64,000 bases of DNA from an uncultured Succiniclasticum sp. (GCA_900544275.1 UQUU01000001.1:62001-126000); one strand, 5' to 3'. Positions 15,571 through 24,556 are shown, numbered from the stretch's first letter. Notes: generated from the sequence alone by a model not told the origin. Translations and numbers: made by a program.

Positions 15571-16212
15571 ATGAACGCAGTTTTAAAACAATTGCAGAAC
15601 CTGGGTGTAGTGCCTGTTGTCGTCTTAGATGACGCAAAAGACGCGGAAGCATTGGGGGAAGCATTGTGCGAAGGCGGTCTTCCCTGCGCGGAAGTTACTT
15701 TTCGCACAGCCGCTGCCGAAGAGTCCATTCGCATTATGACAAAAAATTTCCCGGAAATGCTGATCGGCGCCGGCACCGTGCTGACAACAGAACAGGTGGA
15801 CCGCGCAACAGCAGCGGGAGCAAAATTCATTGTCAGCCCCGGCTTTAATCCTAAAGTTGTGGCGTACTGTCAAAAAAAAGGGATCCCCGTAACTCCCGGT
15901 ATTCAGACTCCCAGCGAGATTGAACAGGCTTTGGAGTTCGGTCTGGAGGCAGTTAAATTTTTCCCGGCGGAAGCAGCGGGCGGGTTAGCCATGATCAAAG
16001 CGCTGGCAGGCCCTTATGCAAATGTTAAATTTATGCCGACCGGCGGTATCAGTCTCAGGAACGCGCCGGAATACCTGTCTTACAATAGGGTATTTGCCGT
16101 AGGCGGAAGCTGGATTGCCAAGAAAGAATTGATTAATGCGGGAAAGTTCGCTGAAATTGCCGCTCTTGCCAAAGAAGCGGTAGCCATGGTGAGCGCGGCA
16201 CGCGCCAAATAA
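15571..16212 (+). CDS. eda: 2-dehydro-3-deoxy-phosphogluconate (KDPG) aldolase
   Basis: 213 aa, full length. It cleaves KDPG to pyruvate and glyceraldehyde 3-phosphate at the end of the Entner-Doudoroff or hexuronate pathway. Visible are the glutamate in CAEVTFRTAAA, GAGTVLT, SPGFNPKVV, TPGIQTPSEI and the Schiff-base lysine in EAVKFFPAE. AGGAGGAAT precedes the ATG. The next gene, 21 bp downstream, is KDG kinase, so this pair turns 2-keto-3-deoxygluconate into central metabolites. No uxaC, uxuA or edd gene is in the window, so the source of KDG is unknown. The assignment is firm; the same fold also serves KHG aldolase activity. Confidence 0.95.
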   Translation: MNAVLKQLQNLGVVPVVVLDDAKDAEALGEALCEGGLPCAEVTFRTAAAEESIRIMTKNFPEMLIGAGTVLTTEQVDRATAAGAKFIVSPGFNPKVVAYCQKKGIPVTPGIQTPSEIEQALEFGLEAVKFFPAEAAGGLAMIKALAGPYANVKFMPTGGISLRNAPEYLSYNRVFAVGGSWIAKKELINAGKFAEIAALAKEAVAMVSAARAK

Positions 16213-16233
16213 TCTTAGGTAAAGGAGTCTGAC

Positions 16234-17334
16234 ATGATGGATTTAAAGTTAAAATCTGCTGCTGAATGCCGTTACGATGCAGTAAGCCTGGGAGAGATCA
16301 TGCTTCGTCTGGATCCGGGCGAAGGTCGTATTCGTACAGCCCGTTCTTTCCGGGCTTGGGAAGGCGGCGGTGAATATAATGTGATCCGCGGTCTGAGAAA
16401 ATGCTTTGGGTTGCGTACGGCGGCAATTACCGCCTTTGCCGATAATGAAGTCGGTAAACTGATGGAAGATTTTATCATGCAGGGCGGCGTAGATACCGCC
16501 CTTATCAAATGGATGAAGACGGACGGAATCGGCCGTATCTGCCGCAATGGTCTGAACTTCACCGAACGGGGCTTTGGTATCCGTGGCGCCGTAGGCTGCA
16601 GCGACCGTGCCAATACGGCGATTTCCAAAGCTACGCCGGAGGATTTTGATTTTGATTACATTTTCGGCACCCTTGGCGTGCGCTGGTTCCACACCGGCGG
16701 CATTTATGCAGCCTTATCCGAAACAAGCTGTGCTACCGTAATTGCCGCGATCAAAACTGCTAAGAAGTACGGTACGATCGTTTCTTATGATTTGAATTAT
16801 CGTCCCTCGATGTGGAACGCGATTGGCGGACAGGCTAAGGCACAGGAAGTAAATAAAGAAATTGCCAACTATGTGGATGTCATGATCGGCAACGAAGAAG
16901 ACTTCACGGCCTGCCTCGGATTCAAAGTGGAAGGAAACGACGAAAATCTGCAAACACTGAATCTGGAAGGCTACAAAAAAATGATTAATGAAGCCGCTAA
17001 AACCTATCCGAACTTTAAGGTAGTGGCGACTACCCTCCGCACCGTAAAAACCGCAACGGTAAATGATTGGAGCGCACTGTGCTGGGCAGAAGGCGAAATC
17101 CATAAGGCCAAAGATTACAATGGATTGGAAATTATGGACCGCGTAGGCGGCGGCGATTCTTTTGCTTCCGGCCTGATTTACGGACTGATGACTACCCGGG
17201 ACCCGGAAGCGGCCGTAAACTATGGCGCGGCCCACGGCGCTCTGGCAATGACCACGCCCGGGGACACCACGATGGCAAGCAAAGCGGAAGTGGAAGCCAT
17301 CATGGGCGGCGCAGGAGCCCGTGTAAAACGCTGA
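16234..17334 (+). CDS. kdgK: 2-dehydro-3-deoxygluconokinase (KDG kinase), PfkB family
   Basis: 366 aa, slightly longer than most bacterial KDG kinases. It phosphorylates KDG to KDPG, the substrate of the aldolase encoded 21 bp upstream. PfkB features are a sugar-binding N-terminal lid (SLGEIMLRLDPGEGRI, GGGEYNVIRGL), YDLNYRPSMW in the central sheet, and the C-terminal signature DRVGGGDSFASGLIYG with the catalytic aspartate. The aldolase partner argues for KdgK rather than fructokinase or ribokinase. AAAGGAG precedes the start, where two consecutive ATG codons make the exact first residue ambiguous. Last gene of the rightward set; a large inverted repeat follows. Confidence 0.93.
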   Translation: MMDLKLKSAAECRYDAVSLGEIMLRLDPGEGRIRTARSFRAWEGGGEYNVIRGLRKCFGLRTAAITAFADNEVGKLMEDFIMQGGVDTALIKWMKTDGIGRICRNGLNFTERGFGIRGAVGCSDRANTAISKATPEDFDFDYIFGTLGVRWFHTGGIYAALSETSCATVIAAIKTAKKYGTIVSYDLNYRPSMWNAIGGQAKAQEVNKEIANYVDVMIGNEEDFTACLGFKVEGNDENLQTLNLEGYKKMINEAAKTYPNFKVVATTLRTVKTATVNDWSALCWAEGEIHKAKDYNGLEIMDRVGGGDSFASGLIYGLMTTRDPEAAVNYGAAHGALAMTTPGDTTMASKAEVEAIMGGAGARVKR

Positions 17335-17424
17335 CCGACAGGACGACACATTTTCTTCCAGACATCCTTAAGTTTCGGTTCTCTGAACTGAACTAGAGGA
17401 AACCGGCAAACAAATAAGAACCAT

Positions 17425-17511
17425 AATACCCCCTTTATCACACGGCAACGTGAATCACGGGTCAGGCAACAGCCCAACCCACAAATACGCCGCAAAGATA
17501 AAGGGGGTATT
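17425..17511. repeat. 15-bp perfect inverted repeat enclosing a 57-nt structured loop
   Basis: AATACCCCCTTTATC (17425-17439) and its exact complement (17497-17511) enclose a loop. The loop itself contains CACG-GCAA-CGTG (a GNRA-capped hairpin) and a weaker GGGT/GCCC stem, so the whole can fold like a three-way junction. A T-rich stretch (TTTCTTTTC) follows on the plus strand. It lies between the convergent kdgK and glmS genes. The simplest role is a bidirectional terminator, but the long loop is unusual for that; a small structured RNA or repeat family member is possible. Confidence 0.6.
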
Positions 17512-17555
17512 TCTTTTCCGTATTTTTATAATGTAGCTTACAATGATCCGGCCGC

Positions 17556-19385
17556 TTATTCAACCGTTACGGATTTTGCCAGGTTACGGGGTTTATCCAC
17601 ATCACAGCCTCGGGTCAGCGCCGCATAATAGGCCAGTAACTGCAAAGGCAGTACCGCTAAAAGAGGCGCAAGGTATTTATTCGTTTTCGGAATAAAAATC
17701 ACATGATCGGCCTCTTTTTCAATATCTTTATCGCCTTCCTGCGCAATCGCGATTACCACGGCCTCACGCGCTTTGACCTCTTTCAGATTGCTGATCGTCT
17801 TCGCATACACATCACTTTGTGTCGCCAATACGATCACAGGCACGCCGGTACCGATCAAAGCCAGCGTACCGTGTTTCAATTCGCCGGCCGCATAAGCTTC
17901 TGCATGAATATAAGAGATCTCTTTCAGCTTCAAAGCACCTTCCAAAGCGACGCAATAATCCAAACTGCGGCCCAGGAAGAACGTATCCTCAGCGCTGCCA
18001 TAACGTTTCGCGAAAACTTTGATCTGCTCCACATCTTCCAGCATCGCATGGATTTGTTCCGGAATCGCGCGCATATCCTGCGTCAGGGTCCGAGCCAGTT
18101 CCTCTGACAAATGACCGCGCAGGTTACCCACATAGATGCCCAACATCAGCATAACCACCAACTGTGTAGTATAAGCCTTCGTAGATGCCACGGCAATTTC
18201 CGGCCCGGCGTAAGTATAAATCACCTGGTCCGCTTCCCGCGCAATGGAAGAGCCTACCACGTTGGTAACTGCCAGAGTTCTCGCTCCCAGGCGCTTTGCT
18301 TCCCGCAAGGCGGCTAATGTATCGCTGGTTTCCCCGCTTTGGCTCACCACAATCATCAGGCAGGAAGAATCCACTAACGGATCCCGATACCGGAACTCAC
18401 TGGCGATATCGCATTCTACAGGAATACGGGCAAATTTTTCCAGATAATACTTGCCCACAAGACCGGCATGATAGGCAGTACCGCAAGCCACAATGAAAAT
18501 TTTACGGATATCCGCAAAATCCGCTTTCGTCCAGCCCAATTCGGCAAAGGTAATCTTTCCTTCTTCTTTGCCCAAACGTTCCCGCAATGTTTCACGAATC
18601 GCTTTGGGCTGCTCATAAATCTCTTTCAGCATAAAATGCTCAAAGCCGCCTTTTTCCGCTGCTTCCGCATTCCACTTCACATCAAAGACCTTTTTCTCTA
18701 TCGGACGGCCATTTAAATCTTCAACTTTTACGCCTTCTGCCGTTACAATAGCAATTTCGCCATCACTCATAATGTAGGTCCGACGAGTATGAGCGATAAT
18801 GGCCGGGATATCCGAGGCAATAAAATTCTCTCCCTCGCCTAATCCCACCACCAACGGATTATCTTTTTTCGTACAGATCAGTTTGTCACCGTCTGCGGCA
18901 GACATAAACACAAGCGAATAAGAGCCTTCGATGCGGCGCAATACGTTGCGGACAGTCTGCTCGAAATTGCCATCGTACAATTCCGCCATCAGGTGGGCTA
19001 CCACTTCTGTATCCGTTTCAGACAGGAACACATGTCCTTTTTCAGCCAGTTGTTCCCGCAACTCAATATAGTTCTCAATGATGCCGTTATGCACCACCAC
19101 GAATTTCCCTGTAGCGTCTGCATGGGGGTGAGCGTTTCGATCAGAGGGACGACCGTGCGTCGCCCAACGGGTATGACCGATTCCCATGGTTCCTTTCGGT
19201 TCATGTCCTTTGATTTTATCCCGCAAACTCTGCAATCTGCCTACACACTTTTCCACGTCGATCTTGCCGTCCTGAAAAACAGCGATCCCGGCGGAATCAT
19301 AGCCGCGATATTCCAGCTTGCTCATCCCATCCAATAAGATTGGACAAGCCTGTTTTTTACCAATATAACCTACAATACCACACAT
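17556..19385 (-). CDS. glmS: Glutamine-fructose-6-phosphate aminotransferase
   Basis: 609 aa, full length. It makes glucosamine 6-phosphate, the first step to UDP-GlcNAc for peptidoglycan and outer-membrane lipids. The N-terminal glutaminase domain starts MCGIVGYIG, with the catalytic Cys after Met removal, and includes HTRWATHG and HNGIIENY. Two SIS isomerase domains follow (SQSGETSDTLAAL and LGRSLDYCVALEGALKLKE), ending in DKPRNLAKSVTVE. AGGAGGAT precedes the ATG. It is controlled by the ribozyme in its leader. glmM, the next enzyme of the pathway, is the neighbouring gene on the same strand. Confidence 0.98.
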   Translation of the reverse strand: MCGIVGYIGKKQACPILLDGMSKLEYRGYDSAGIAVFQDGKIDVEKCVGRLQSLRDKIKGHEPKGTMGIGHTRWATHGRPSDRNAHPHADATGKFVVVHNGIIENYIELREQLAEKGHVFLSETDTEVVAHLMAELYDGNFEQTVRNVLRRIEGSYSLVFMSAADGDKLICTKKDNPLVVGLGEGENFIASDIPAIIAHTRRTYIMSDGEIAIVTAEGVKVEDLNGRPIEKKVFDVKWNAEAAEKGGFEHFMLKEIYEQPKAIRETLRERLGKEEGKITFAELGWTKADFADIRKIFIVACGTAYHAGLVGKYYLEKFARIPVECDIASEFRYRDPLVDSSCLMIVVSQSGETSDTLAALREAKRLGARTLAVTNVVGSSIAREADQVIYTYAGPEIAVASTKAYTTQLVVMLMLGIYVGNLRGHLSEELARTLTQDMRAIPEQIHAMLEDVEQIKVFAKRYGSAEDTFFLGRSLDYCVALEGALKLKEISYIHAEAYAAGELKHGTLALIGTGVPVIVLATQSDVYAKTISNLKEVKAREAVVIAIAQEGDKDIEKEADHVIFIPKTNKYLAPLLAVLPLQLLAYYAALTRGCDVDKPRNLAKSVTVE

Positions 19386-19444
19386 TTCAGTATCCTCCTG
19401 ATTTTATAGTACCAGGTCTGCCTGTTCGGAATTTTTTCTCCGCC

Positions 19445-19668
19445 ATTACTGCCGGGCTTTGTAACCGAACTTATGGTCTGCAGCCGACCAAGAGGCACCC
19501 GCTGACTGATCGATTAGCCTCTCCCTCGTCTGCCGTATCCGTGAAACGCAATGGTTTCATCAGCCTATAAGCTAAAGCACTTCTTCTTAGCCTCGCCTTG
19601 CAAGAGGACCAGGCATCATGCCTTGCCTGTCTGAATGTTCCACCTGCAAATACGGCACTTGCGCTTTT
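19445..19668 (-). ncRNA. glmS ribozyme (glucosamine-6-phosphate riboswitch)
   Basis: The 5' UTR of glmS contains the conserved glmS ribozyme blocks in order. The cleavage-site region AAAAGCGCAAGTGCC is at about 19654-19668, where cleavage would leave the G opposite 19664 as the first base. The core block (plus positions 19492-19530; on the minus strand GACGAGGGAGAGG, ATCGA, GCGGGTGCCTC) follows, then GTTACAAAGCC near 19470. GlcN6P acts as cofactor for self-cleavage, which destabilises the mRNA and closes the feedback loop. Boundaries are approximate. Confidence 0.87.
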
Positions 19669-19701
19669 GTATTTACTTATCTCTGCCCTCCCTTTCTTTT
19701 C

Positions 19702-19739
19702 AAAATAAATACCGTGCAGGCCTGGCAACCCACACGGTA
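19702..19739 (-). terminator. Hairpin with T-rich tail at the start of the glmS leader
   Basis: On the minus strand TACCGTG (19733-19739) pairs with CACGGTA (19710-19716), followed by TTTATTTTG. It begins about 10 nt after the predicted start point, upstream of the ribozyme. It could be an early attenuator or a 5' stabilising stem-loop. Confidence 0.5.
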
Positions 19740-19755
19740 CCTTTGCTGATATTAT

Positions 19756-19784
19756 ATTTTACTATATTTAGCATATTTGGTCAA
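19756..19784 (-). promoter_or_regulatory. Sigma-A type promoter of glmS
   Basis: Minus-strand TTGACC (19779-19784), 17 bp, TAAAAT (19756-19761). The predicted start near 19749 gives a leader of about 360 nt that includes the hairpin and the ribozyme. I see nothing else in 19785-19925. Confidence 0.7.
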
Positions 19785-19925
19785 ATAATGTACATTTAGA
19801 ACCAACTACACTATTTACTAAAATCATGTAAAATTCTGATGAATGAACAGCCAAAAATTTCATCCGACCGCAACTATTTGCCGCAGGCTGCTGTCAGATG
19901 CTCCTGAATCACACATCTGCCCCTT

Positions 19926-21266
19926 TCAACCAAGCTCCGCGTTCACTACCGCCGCGATTTTCCCGGCAATCTCTTCCAGCTGCAACTGGCTGGGGCCTTC
20001 TGCCATGATGCGGATCAAAGGCTCTGTCCCGGAGGCGCGTACCAGAATCTGCCCATTGTCGCCCAATTCCTCGGTATACTTTGCGACGACCTCCTGAATG
20101 GCCCGATTCTCTTCCCAGCCGTTTTTATCCTTGACAGGAACGTTCAGCAGCGTTTGCGGATATTTGGTCATCAGCTTGGCTAGCTCGGACAGTCTCATAT
20201 TATTCTGCACCATTGTACACATTAACTGCACCGCAGTTAAAATACCATCACCGGTTTTGGCAAATTCAGAAAAAATAATGTGACCGGACTGCTCGCCGCC
20301 CAGATTATAGCCGTGTTTAACCATCTCTTCCAGCACATAGCGGTCTCCCACTTTCGTTTTACAGGTCTGCCCGCCCATTTCCTTAAAGGCCTTGTGCAAA
20401 CCAATGTTGCTCATAACAGTCACGACCAGCATACGATCTTTTAATTTTTTGCGGCGCATCAACTCACGGGCAATGATCAACATGATCTGATCTCCGTCCA
20501 GCTCCCGGCCTTTTTCGTCCACGACCAGGCAACGATCCGCATCGCCGTCATTGGCCACGCCGATATCTGCCCCATACTCAATGACTTTCATGCGCAACGC
20601 TTCCAGATGAGTAGAGCCACAGCCATTATTGATATTAATGCCATTGGGTGTATCGAAAATGGGAATCACTTCCGCCCCCAGTAAACGCAGAATCGTTGGC
20701 GCGATCTTACTGTTGGCCCCGTTGGCACAGTCCATGACCACACGCAGACCCCGTAACCGACAGGGCGCCGTGTTCAGGATATGCTTGATATAAAGTTCGT
20801 CCAGACCTTCCTGCACTATGATTTTTCCGACAGAGGACCCGTTGGGCGCGGTGCTGTAATCAATATCCTGCGCCACAATATCCGCAATTTCATCTTCAAT
20901 CGCGTCCGGCAGCTTGTAGCCATTATTCGCAAAAAATTTGATCCCATTATCCTCAAATGAGTTGTGAGAAGCGGAAATAACCACCCCTGCATTGGCGCCT
21001 ACCTGCTCTGTCAGATAAGAAACAGCCGGGGTGCAAATGACGCCCAGCAAATAGGCATCGCCGCCGGCACTGCAAATGCCTGCGCCCAAAGCGGCAGCCA
21101 ACATCGTACCTGACAGACGGGTATCCCGCCCCACAATAATTTTAGGACGCTGCACTTCCCTGCCAAAATACTGCGCGGCCGCCCGTCCCAAACGATAAGC
21201 CAATTCCGGTGTCAACTGCGTATTTGCAGTCCCCCGAACTCCGTCGGTACCAAATAAACGCGCCAT
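19926..21266 (-). CDS. glmM: Phosphoglucosamine mutase
   Basis: 446 aa, full length. It converts glucosamine 6-phosphate to glucosamine 1-phosphate on the way to UDP-GlcNAc. Visible features are MARLFGTDGVRG, the phosphoserine loop GVVISASHNSFEDNG (S100), the metal loop DGDADRCLVVDEKG, and the phosphate-binding RASGTEPLIRIMAE. In many Firmicutes glmM follows cdaA and cdaR directly. Here it is on the same strand and in the same order, but separated from them by an FAD protein and two opposite-strand genes. AGGAGGAT precedes the start. Confidence 0.97.
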   Translation of the reverse strand: MARLFGTDGVRGTANTQLTPELAYRLGRAAAQYFGREVQRPKIIVGRDTRLSGTMLAAALGAGICSAGGDAYLLGVICTPAVSYLTEQVGANAGVVISASHNSFEDNGIKFFANNGYKLPDAIEDEIADIVAQDIDYSTAPNGSSVGKIIVQEGLDELYIKHILNTAPCRLRGLRVVMDCANGANSKIAPTILRLLGAEVIPIFDTPNGININNGCGSTHLEALRMKVIEYGADIGVANDGDADRCLVVDEKGRELDGDQIMLIIARELMRRKKLKDRMLVVTVMSNIGLHKAFKEMGGQTCKTKVGDRYVLEEMVKHGYNLGGEQSGHIIFSEFAKTGDGILTAVQLMCTMVQNNMRLSELAKLMTKYPQTLLNVPVKDKNGWEENRAIQEVVAKYTEELGDNGQILVRASGTEPLIRIMAEGPSQLQLEEIAGKIAAVVNAELG

Positions 21267-21514
21267 GTAGAAATCCTCCTGCTGTATAGTCTGTTTCCAT
21301 AGAAATCTTTGCTACGCTCTTAACCTACGTAATTATACTCTTTGCCTCAAGGGAATGCAAGCACCTGTATTTTCCCGGAAAAAGTTATGCCTGACTGTTA
21401 TAATTTTTATGCCAAGCGGATATTTTTCTTTTGCAGAATTCTATTTTATACTTTATGTGTGGCAGTGTAGTCACGGTTGTAATTTTCCTTAAGTCTACGG
21501 AAAGGAAGAATACC

Positions 21515-21754
21515 ATGAGCGAAAATCTTATCAGCCAGACGACGCCTGAAACACCTGCAACGACGTCGGAAGAATCTATTATTGATCAGTGGTGCGATTT
21601 AAAAGAAGAACGGGCCAGTGCGCACATCAGCAAAGAAGAAGCTGAGATTATTATTAAAAAAGAAGTCGAGGCCCGGGTAGCTGAAATAGAGGACGGTTAT
21701 TTGGAACAAATTGCCGGTTTAAAAAGAGAATTGGAAGCATTAAAAAAGAAATAA
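21515..21754 (+). CDS. 79-aa acidic protein with C-terminal coiled coil
   Basis: The start at 21515 (MSENLISQTTPETPATT) is chosen because GAAAGGAAG lies at suitable spacing; the longer upstream frame has no such site. A low-complexity Thr/Pro/Glu start is followed by a helical, strongly charged region (about residues 35-79) with heptad-like spacing (KREL and EALKKK at the end). It has no membrane span and no known domain. A clean intrinsic terminator follows, which supports a real single-gene unit. It lies opposite to and between glmM and the FAD protein. Function unknown. Confidence 0.65.
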   Translation: MSENLISQTTPETPATTSEESIIDQWCDLKEERASAHISKEEAEIIIKKEVEARVAEIEDGYLEQIAGLKRELEALKKK

Positions 21755-21787
21755 AGCATACTGTCAATTATATTTTCTGCAAAATCT

Positions 21788-21822
21788 GCTGTGAACTGCA
21801 TTTTGAGTTTCACAGCTTTTTT
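21788..21822 (+). terminator. Intrinsic terminator after the 79-aa gene
   Basis: GCTGTGAA (21788-21795) pairs with TTCACAGC (21809-21816), followed by six T residues. Confidence 0.85.
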
Positions 21823-21951
21823 ATTACTTTATTATCTCAGTATGGTCTCAGTTTCCTGCCCTTGGAACTCAAATCGGGAATGTGATACAATAATACAAAT
21901 AAAATAAATTCAGGAATTTAAATTTGGACAGGATACTTTCAGGATAAATTT

Positions 21952-22785
21952 ATGGAACAGATCGCTACAGAAACAAACAGCATTTTTCAAAATAAACAAG
22001 GCCGTGCCGAAAAAGCAGAACAGAACAAGAAACGTCCCCGGGGCGAATATCGCAATGGACGCCACTTTTTAGTCAGAGGAAAAAGCGGCGGAACCGTCCC
22101 GGAAGAAAGAATTACCTCACAGCAACTGGCGGTTCTTACCCCCAGGCAACAAAAAGCAGCGTTAGCCAAACAACGCCGGAAAAACTGGCGGCGCAAAATA
22201 CAAAATCAGGTCAATCTGAACGAAATCGTAATACCGCAGCATGGCGATTTTGTGATTTTCGATTTGGAAGGGGCCGGCTATCTGGAAGAAGATATTACCG
22301 AGATCGCCGCCATCAAAGTATCGCAGTCCGGGGAACTTCTGGCCACCTATCAACAATTGATACGCCCCATCACAAAGCTGAATAAGCGCGTCGTATCCAT
22401 GACAGGAATCACAGAAGACATGTTGGCGGATAAACCCGGATTAGAAGAAGTACTGGATGATTTTTTCACCTTTGTGGGAAACCATATCGTCTTGGGACAT
22501 GACATTGGTTATAACGATATCATGAGCCTCAACATGGCTTGCCGAAGATTTCGCCATACTAAATTATTCCTGCCGCGTTTTCTGGATACAGAGCGTATCG
22601 CCAAGCGTATGTTGCCTACCGAAACCGGCGGTAAATTCGGCCTGGATGCTCTGATGAAGTATTATTCCCTGCATACTGACAGAGAGCACCGGGCACTGGA
22701 AGATTGTTATTCTGCTCTGGCAGTTTATAATTGTCTGTTGAAAGAACACGAGCTGCGTCTGCAAAAGCAACTGATAAAAGTATAA
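21952..22785 (+). CDS. DEDDh 3'-5' exonuclease domain protein
   Basis: 277 aa. A basic N-terminal region of about 95 residues (KKRPRGEYRNGRHFLVRG, KQRRKNWRRK) precedes a DnaQ/PolC-epsilon type exonuclease. The motifs are FDLEGAG (D104, E106), SMTGITEDML, GHDIGYND (D184/D189) and EHRALEDCYSAL (H246, D251), so all acidic ligands and the general-base histidine are present. It may act as a proofreading, RNA-trimming or repair nuclease; the Lys/Arg-rich extension suggests nucleic-acid binding. It is not part of a polymerase gene. No clear operon partner; a bidirectional terminator follows. Confidence 0.88.
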   Translation: MEQIATETNSIFQNKQGRAEKAEQNKKRPRGEYRNGRHFLVRGKSGGTVPEERITSQQLAVLTPRQQKAALAKQRRKNWRRKIQNQVNLNEIVIPQHGDFVIFDLEGAGYLEEDITEIAAIKVSQSGELLATYQQLIRPITKLNKRVVSMTGITEDMLADKPGLEEVLDDFFTFVGNHIVLGHDIGYNDIMSLNMACRRFRHTKLFLPRFLDTERIAKRMLPTETGGKFGLDALMKYYSLHTDREHRALEDCYSALAVYNCLLKEHELRLQKQLIKV

Positions 22786-22844
22786 AATCGCGTAGTATTG
22801 TTGCCTATATTCAGGCGTCTATATCTGATTGCCTTAAACATGAA

Positions 22845-22879
22845 CAGGGGCGTAAACAGGAAATCCGTTTACGCCCCTG
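22845..22879. terminator. Bidirectional terminator between exonuclease and FAD protein genes
   Basis: CAGGGGCGTAAAC (22845-22857) and its exact complement (22867-22879) form a 13-bp stem with a 9-nt loop between two convergent genes. The T-tracts on either side are short. Confidence 0.75.
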
Positions 22880-22888
22880 CTTATTTAC

Positions 22889-24556
22889 TTAAAATGGTTT
22901 ATATAGCTGCATAATAGCCCGGGCCACATGATAGCCGTCCAGGGCGGCGCTCATGATACCGCCTGCATAACCACAGCCCTCTCCGCAAGGATACAGGCCT
23001 TTATGCGTAACGCTTTGTTTATCCGTACCCCGCAGTACCCGCAACGGAGCCGATGTTCTGGTTTCCACCCCGGTCAGAATACCGGCAGGGCCGTCAAACC
23101 CCGCAATACGACTGCCGAAGTAACGGATGCCCTGACGCAATGTCGCTGTCACATAAGAAGGTAATACATCGTCCAGAGCACAGGCAGACACGCCGGGCCG
23201 ATAAGAAGGTAAACCCAAGCCTGTTGTTTTACCGGTTGCCAATCCGCTCGGAGCGGCTTCCTGCAAGCGTCCCATCGCATCCGCTAATTCCGGCCTGGTA
23301 TTGTCCAAAAAGCTCTGCACGCTTTGCGCCGGTGCGCTATAGTCGCTGCCCCCTGCCGCAAACGCCAACTGCTCATATTTTCTCTGAAAAGCTACGCCGG
23401 CTAATACACCTGCGCCAAAGTCATGCGGCGTCACATTCACGACAAGGGCGCTGTTGGCAATGCCGCTGTCCCGGTGATACAAACTCATGCCGTTGACCAC
23501 AACGCCGTTCGGCTCGGATGCAGCCGCCACTACCTGCCCTCCCGGACACATGCAGAAAGAATACGCCGTCCGTTTCGGGTCTGTGCCATGGTAAACCAGC
23601 GCATAGTCTGCCACACCCAACCTGGGGTGTCCGGCAAAGTCGCCATATTGTGCCCGGTCGATCAGGGACTGGGGATGTTCTACCCTGACCCCAATGGTAA
23701 AAGCCTTGGCCTCCATCCCCACGCCTCTGGCAGACAAGACCTCGTAGGTATCCCGGGCGCTGTGTCCGCAGGCTAAAATCACTGTTTCCGCAGACACTAC
23801 AGTCCCATCCTGTAGCAACAGTCCTGTAATCTTTCCATTCTTAAAAAGAAAATCCGTCACTTGGGTTTCACAACGGATCTCCCCGCCCAGAGATTCGATT
23901 TCCTTTGCCAGACCCTGCACCATAGCCCGGAGCTTATCCGTCCCAACGTGGGGTTTATGTTCGGTCAAAATCTCTTTGGGTGCGCCGGCCTTGACAAAAG
24001 ACTGCAAAATATCGATCATGACCGGATCGTTCACTCTTGTCGTCAATTTCCCATCCGAAAAAGTACCTGCACCGCCCATGCCAAACTGTACATTGGAAAC
24101 GGGATCAAATCGACCGGTTTGCCAAAAGGCAGTCACGTCCGCTACACGCTTATGCAGCGCTCTGCCCCGCTCCAAAAGTAACGGTCTGTACCCGTACCGG
24201 GCCAATTCCAGAGCCGCCGTCAATCCGGCGGGACCGGCACCGATCACCACAGGACGTTCACGCATAGAAAGGTCGCCTAAAACCGGGGCTTCCGGCTCTG
24301 CAGGCGCAAAAACAGTAACGCCCGGACGGTTCAGCAAATTTTTTTGCAAGGAGCCCGTTACATCAATCTCCACCGTCACATGATAGAGAAGGCAGATATT
24401 ATTTTTTCTTCTGGCATCGATGCCCCGATGAAGAACCTGCACATTTTGCAGCAAATTCTTCTTAATCCTCAGTTTTTCCGCCAGACACTCTTTCAGTGTC
24501 TGTTCTTTTCGCAGGCTGAGACGCACATCATTGACCCTGATCTGTATTTTTGCCAT
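22889..24556 (-). CDS. NAD(P)/FAD-dependent oxidoreductase, COG2509-like
   Basis: 555 aa from the ATG at 24556, which lies 4 bp after the cdaR stop. The N-terminal about 80 residues (MAKIQIRVNDVRLSL, KKNLLQNVQVLHRGIDARRK) form the small domain typical of this uncharacterised group. The dinucleotide-binding motif VVIGAGPAGLTAALELARYG follows, then VILACGHSARDTYE and a C-terminal PCGEGCGYAGGIMSAALDG. The family is widespread in anaerobic Firmicutes with no proven reaction; reduction of an unsaturated or quinone-like substrate is likely. Coupling to cdaR may be only transcriptional. Confidence 0.88.
   Translation of the reverse strand: MAKIQIRVNDVRLSLRKEQTLKECLAEKLRIKKNLLQNVQVLHRGIDARRKNNICLLYHVTVEIDVTGSLQKNLLNRPGVTVFAPAEPEAPVLGDLSMRERPVVIGAGPAGLTAALELARYGYRPLLLERGRALHKRVADVTAFWQTGRFDPVSNVQFGMGGAGTFSDGKLTTRVNDPVMIDILQSFVKAGAPKEILTEHKPHVGTDKLRAMVQGLAKEIESLGGEIRCETQVTDFLFKNGKITGLLLQDGTVVSAETVILACGHSARDTYEVLSARGVGMEAKAFTIGVRVEHPQSLIDRAQYGDFAGHPRLGVADYALVYHGTDPKRTAYSFCMCPGGQVVAAASEPNGVVVNGMSLYHRDSGIANSALVVNVTPHDFGAGVLAGVAFQRKYEQLAFAAGGSDYSAPAQSVQSFLDNTRPELADAMGRLQEAAPSGLATGKTTGLGLPSYRPGVSACALDDVLPSYVTATLRQGIRYFGSRIAGFDGPAGILTGVETRTSAPLRVLRGTDKQSVTHKGLYPCGEGCGYAGGIMSAALDGYHVARAIMQLYKPF

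Noticed and set aside
19471..19728. Small protein upstream of glmS
   Set aside because: The frame covers the glmS ribozyme core, whose RNA motifs explain the sequence.
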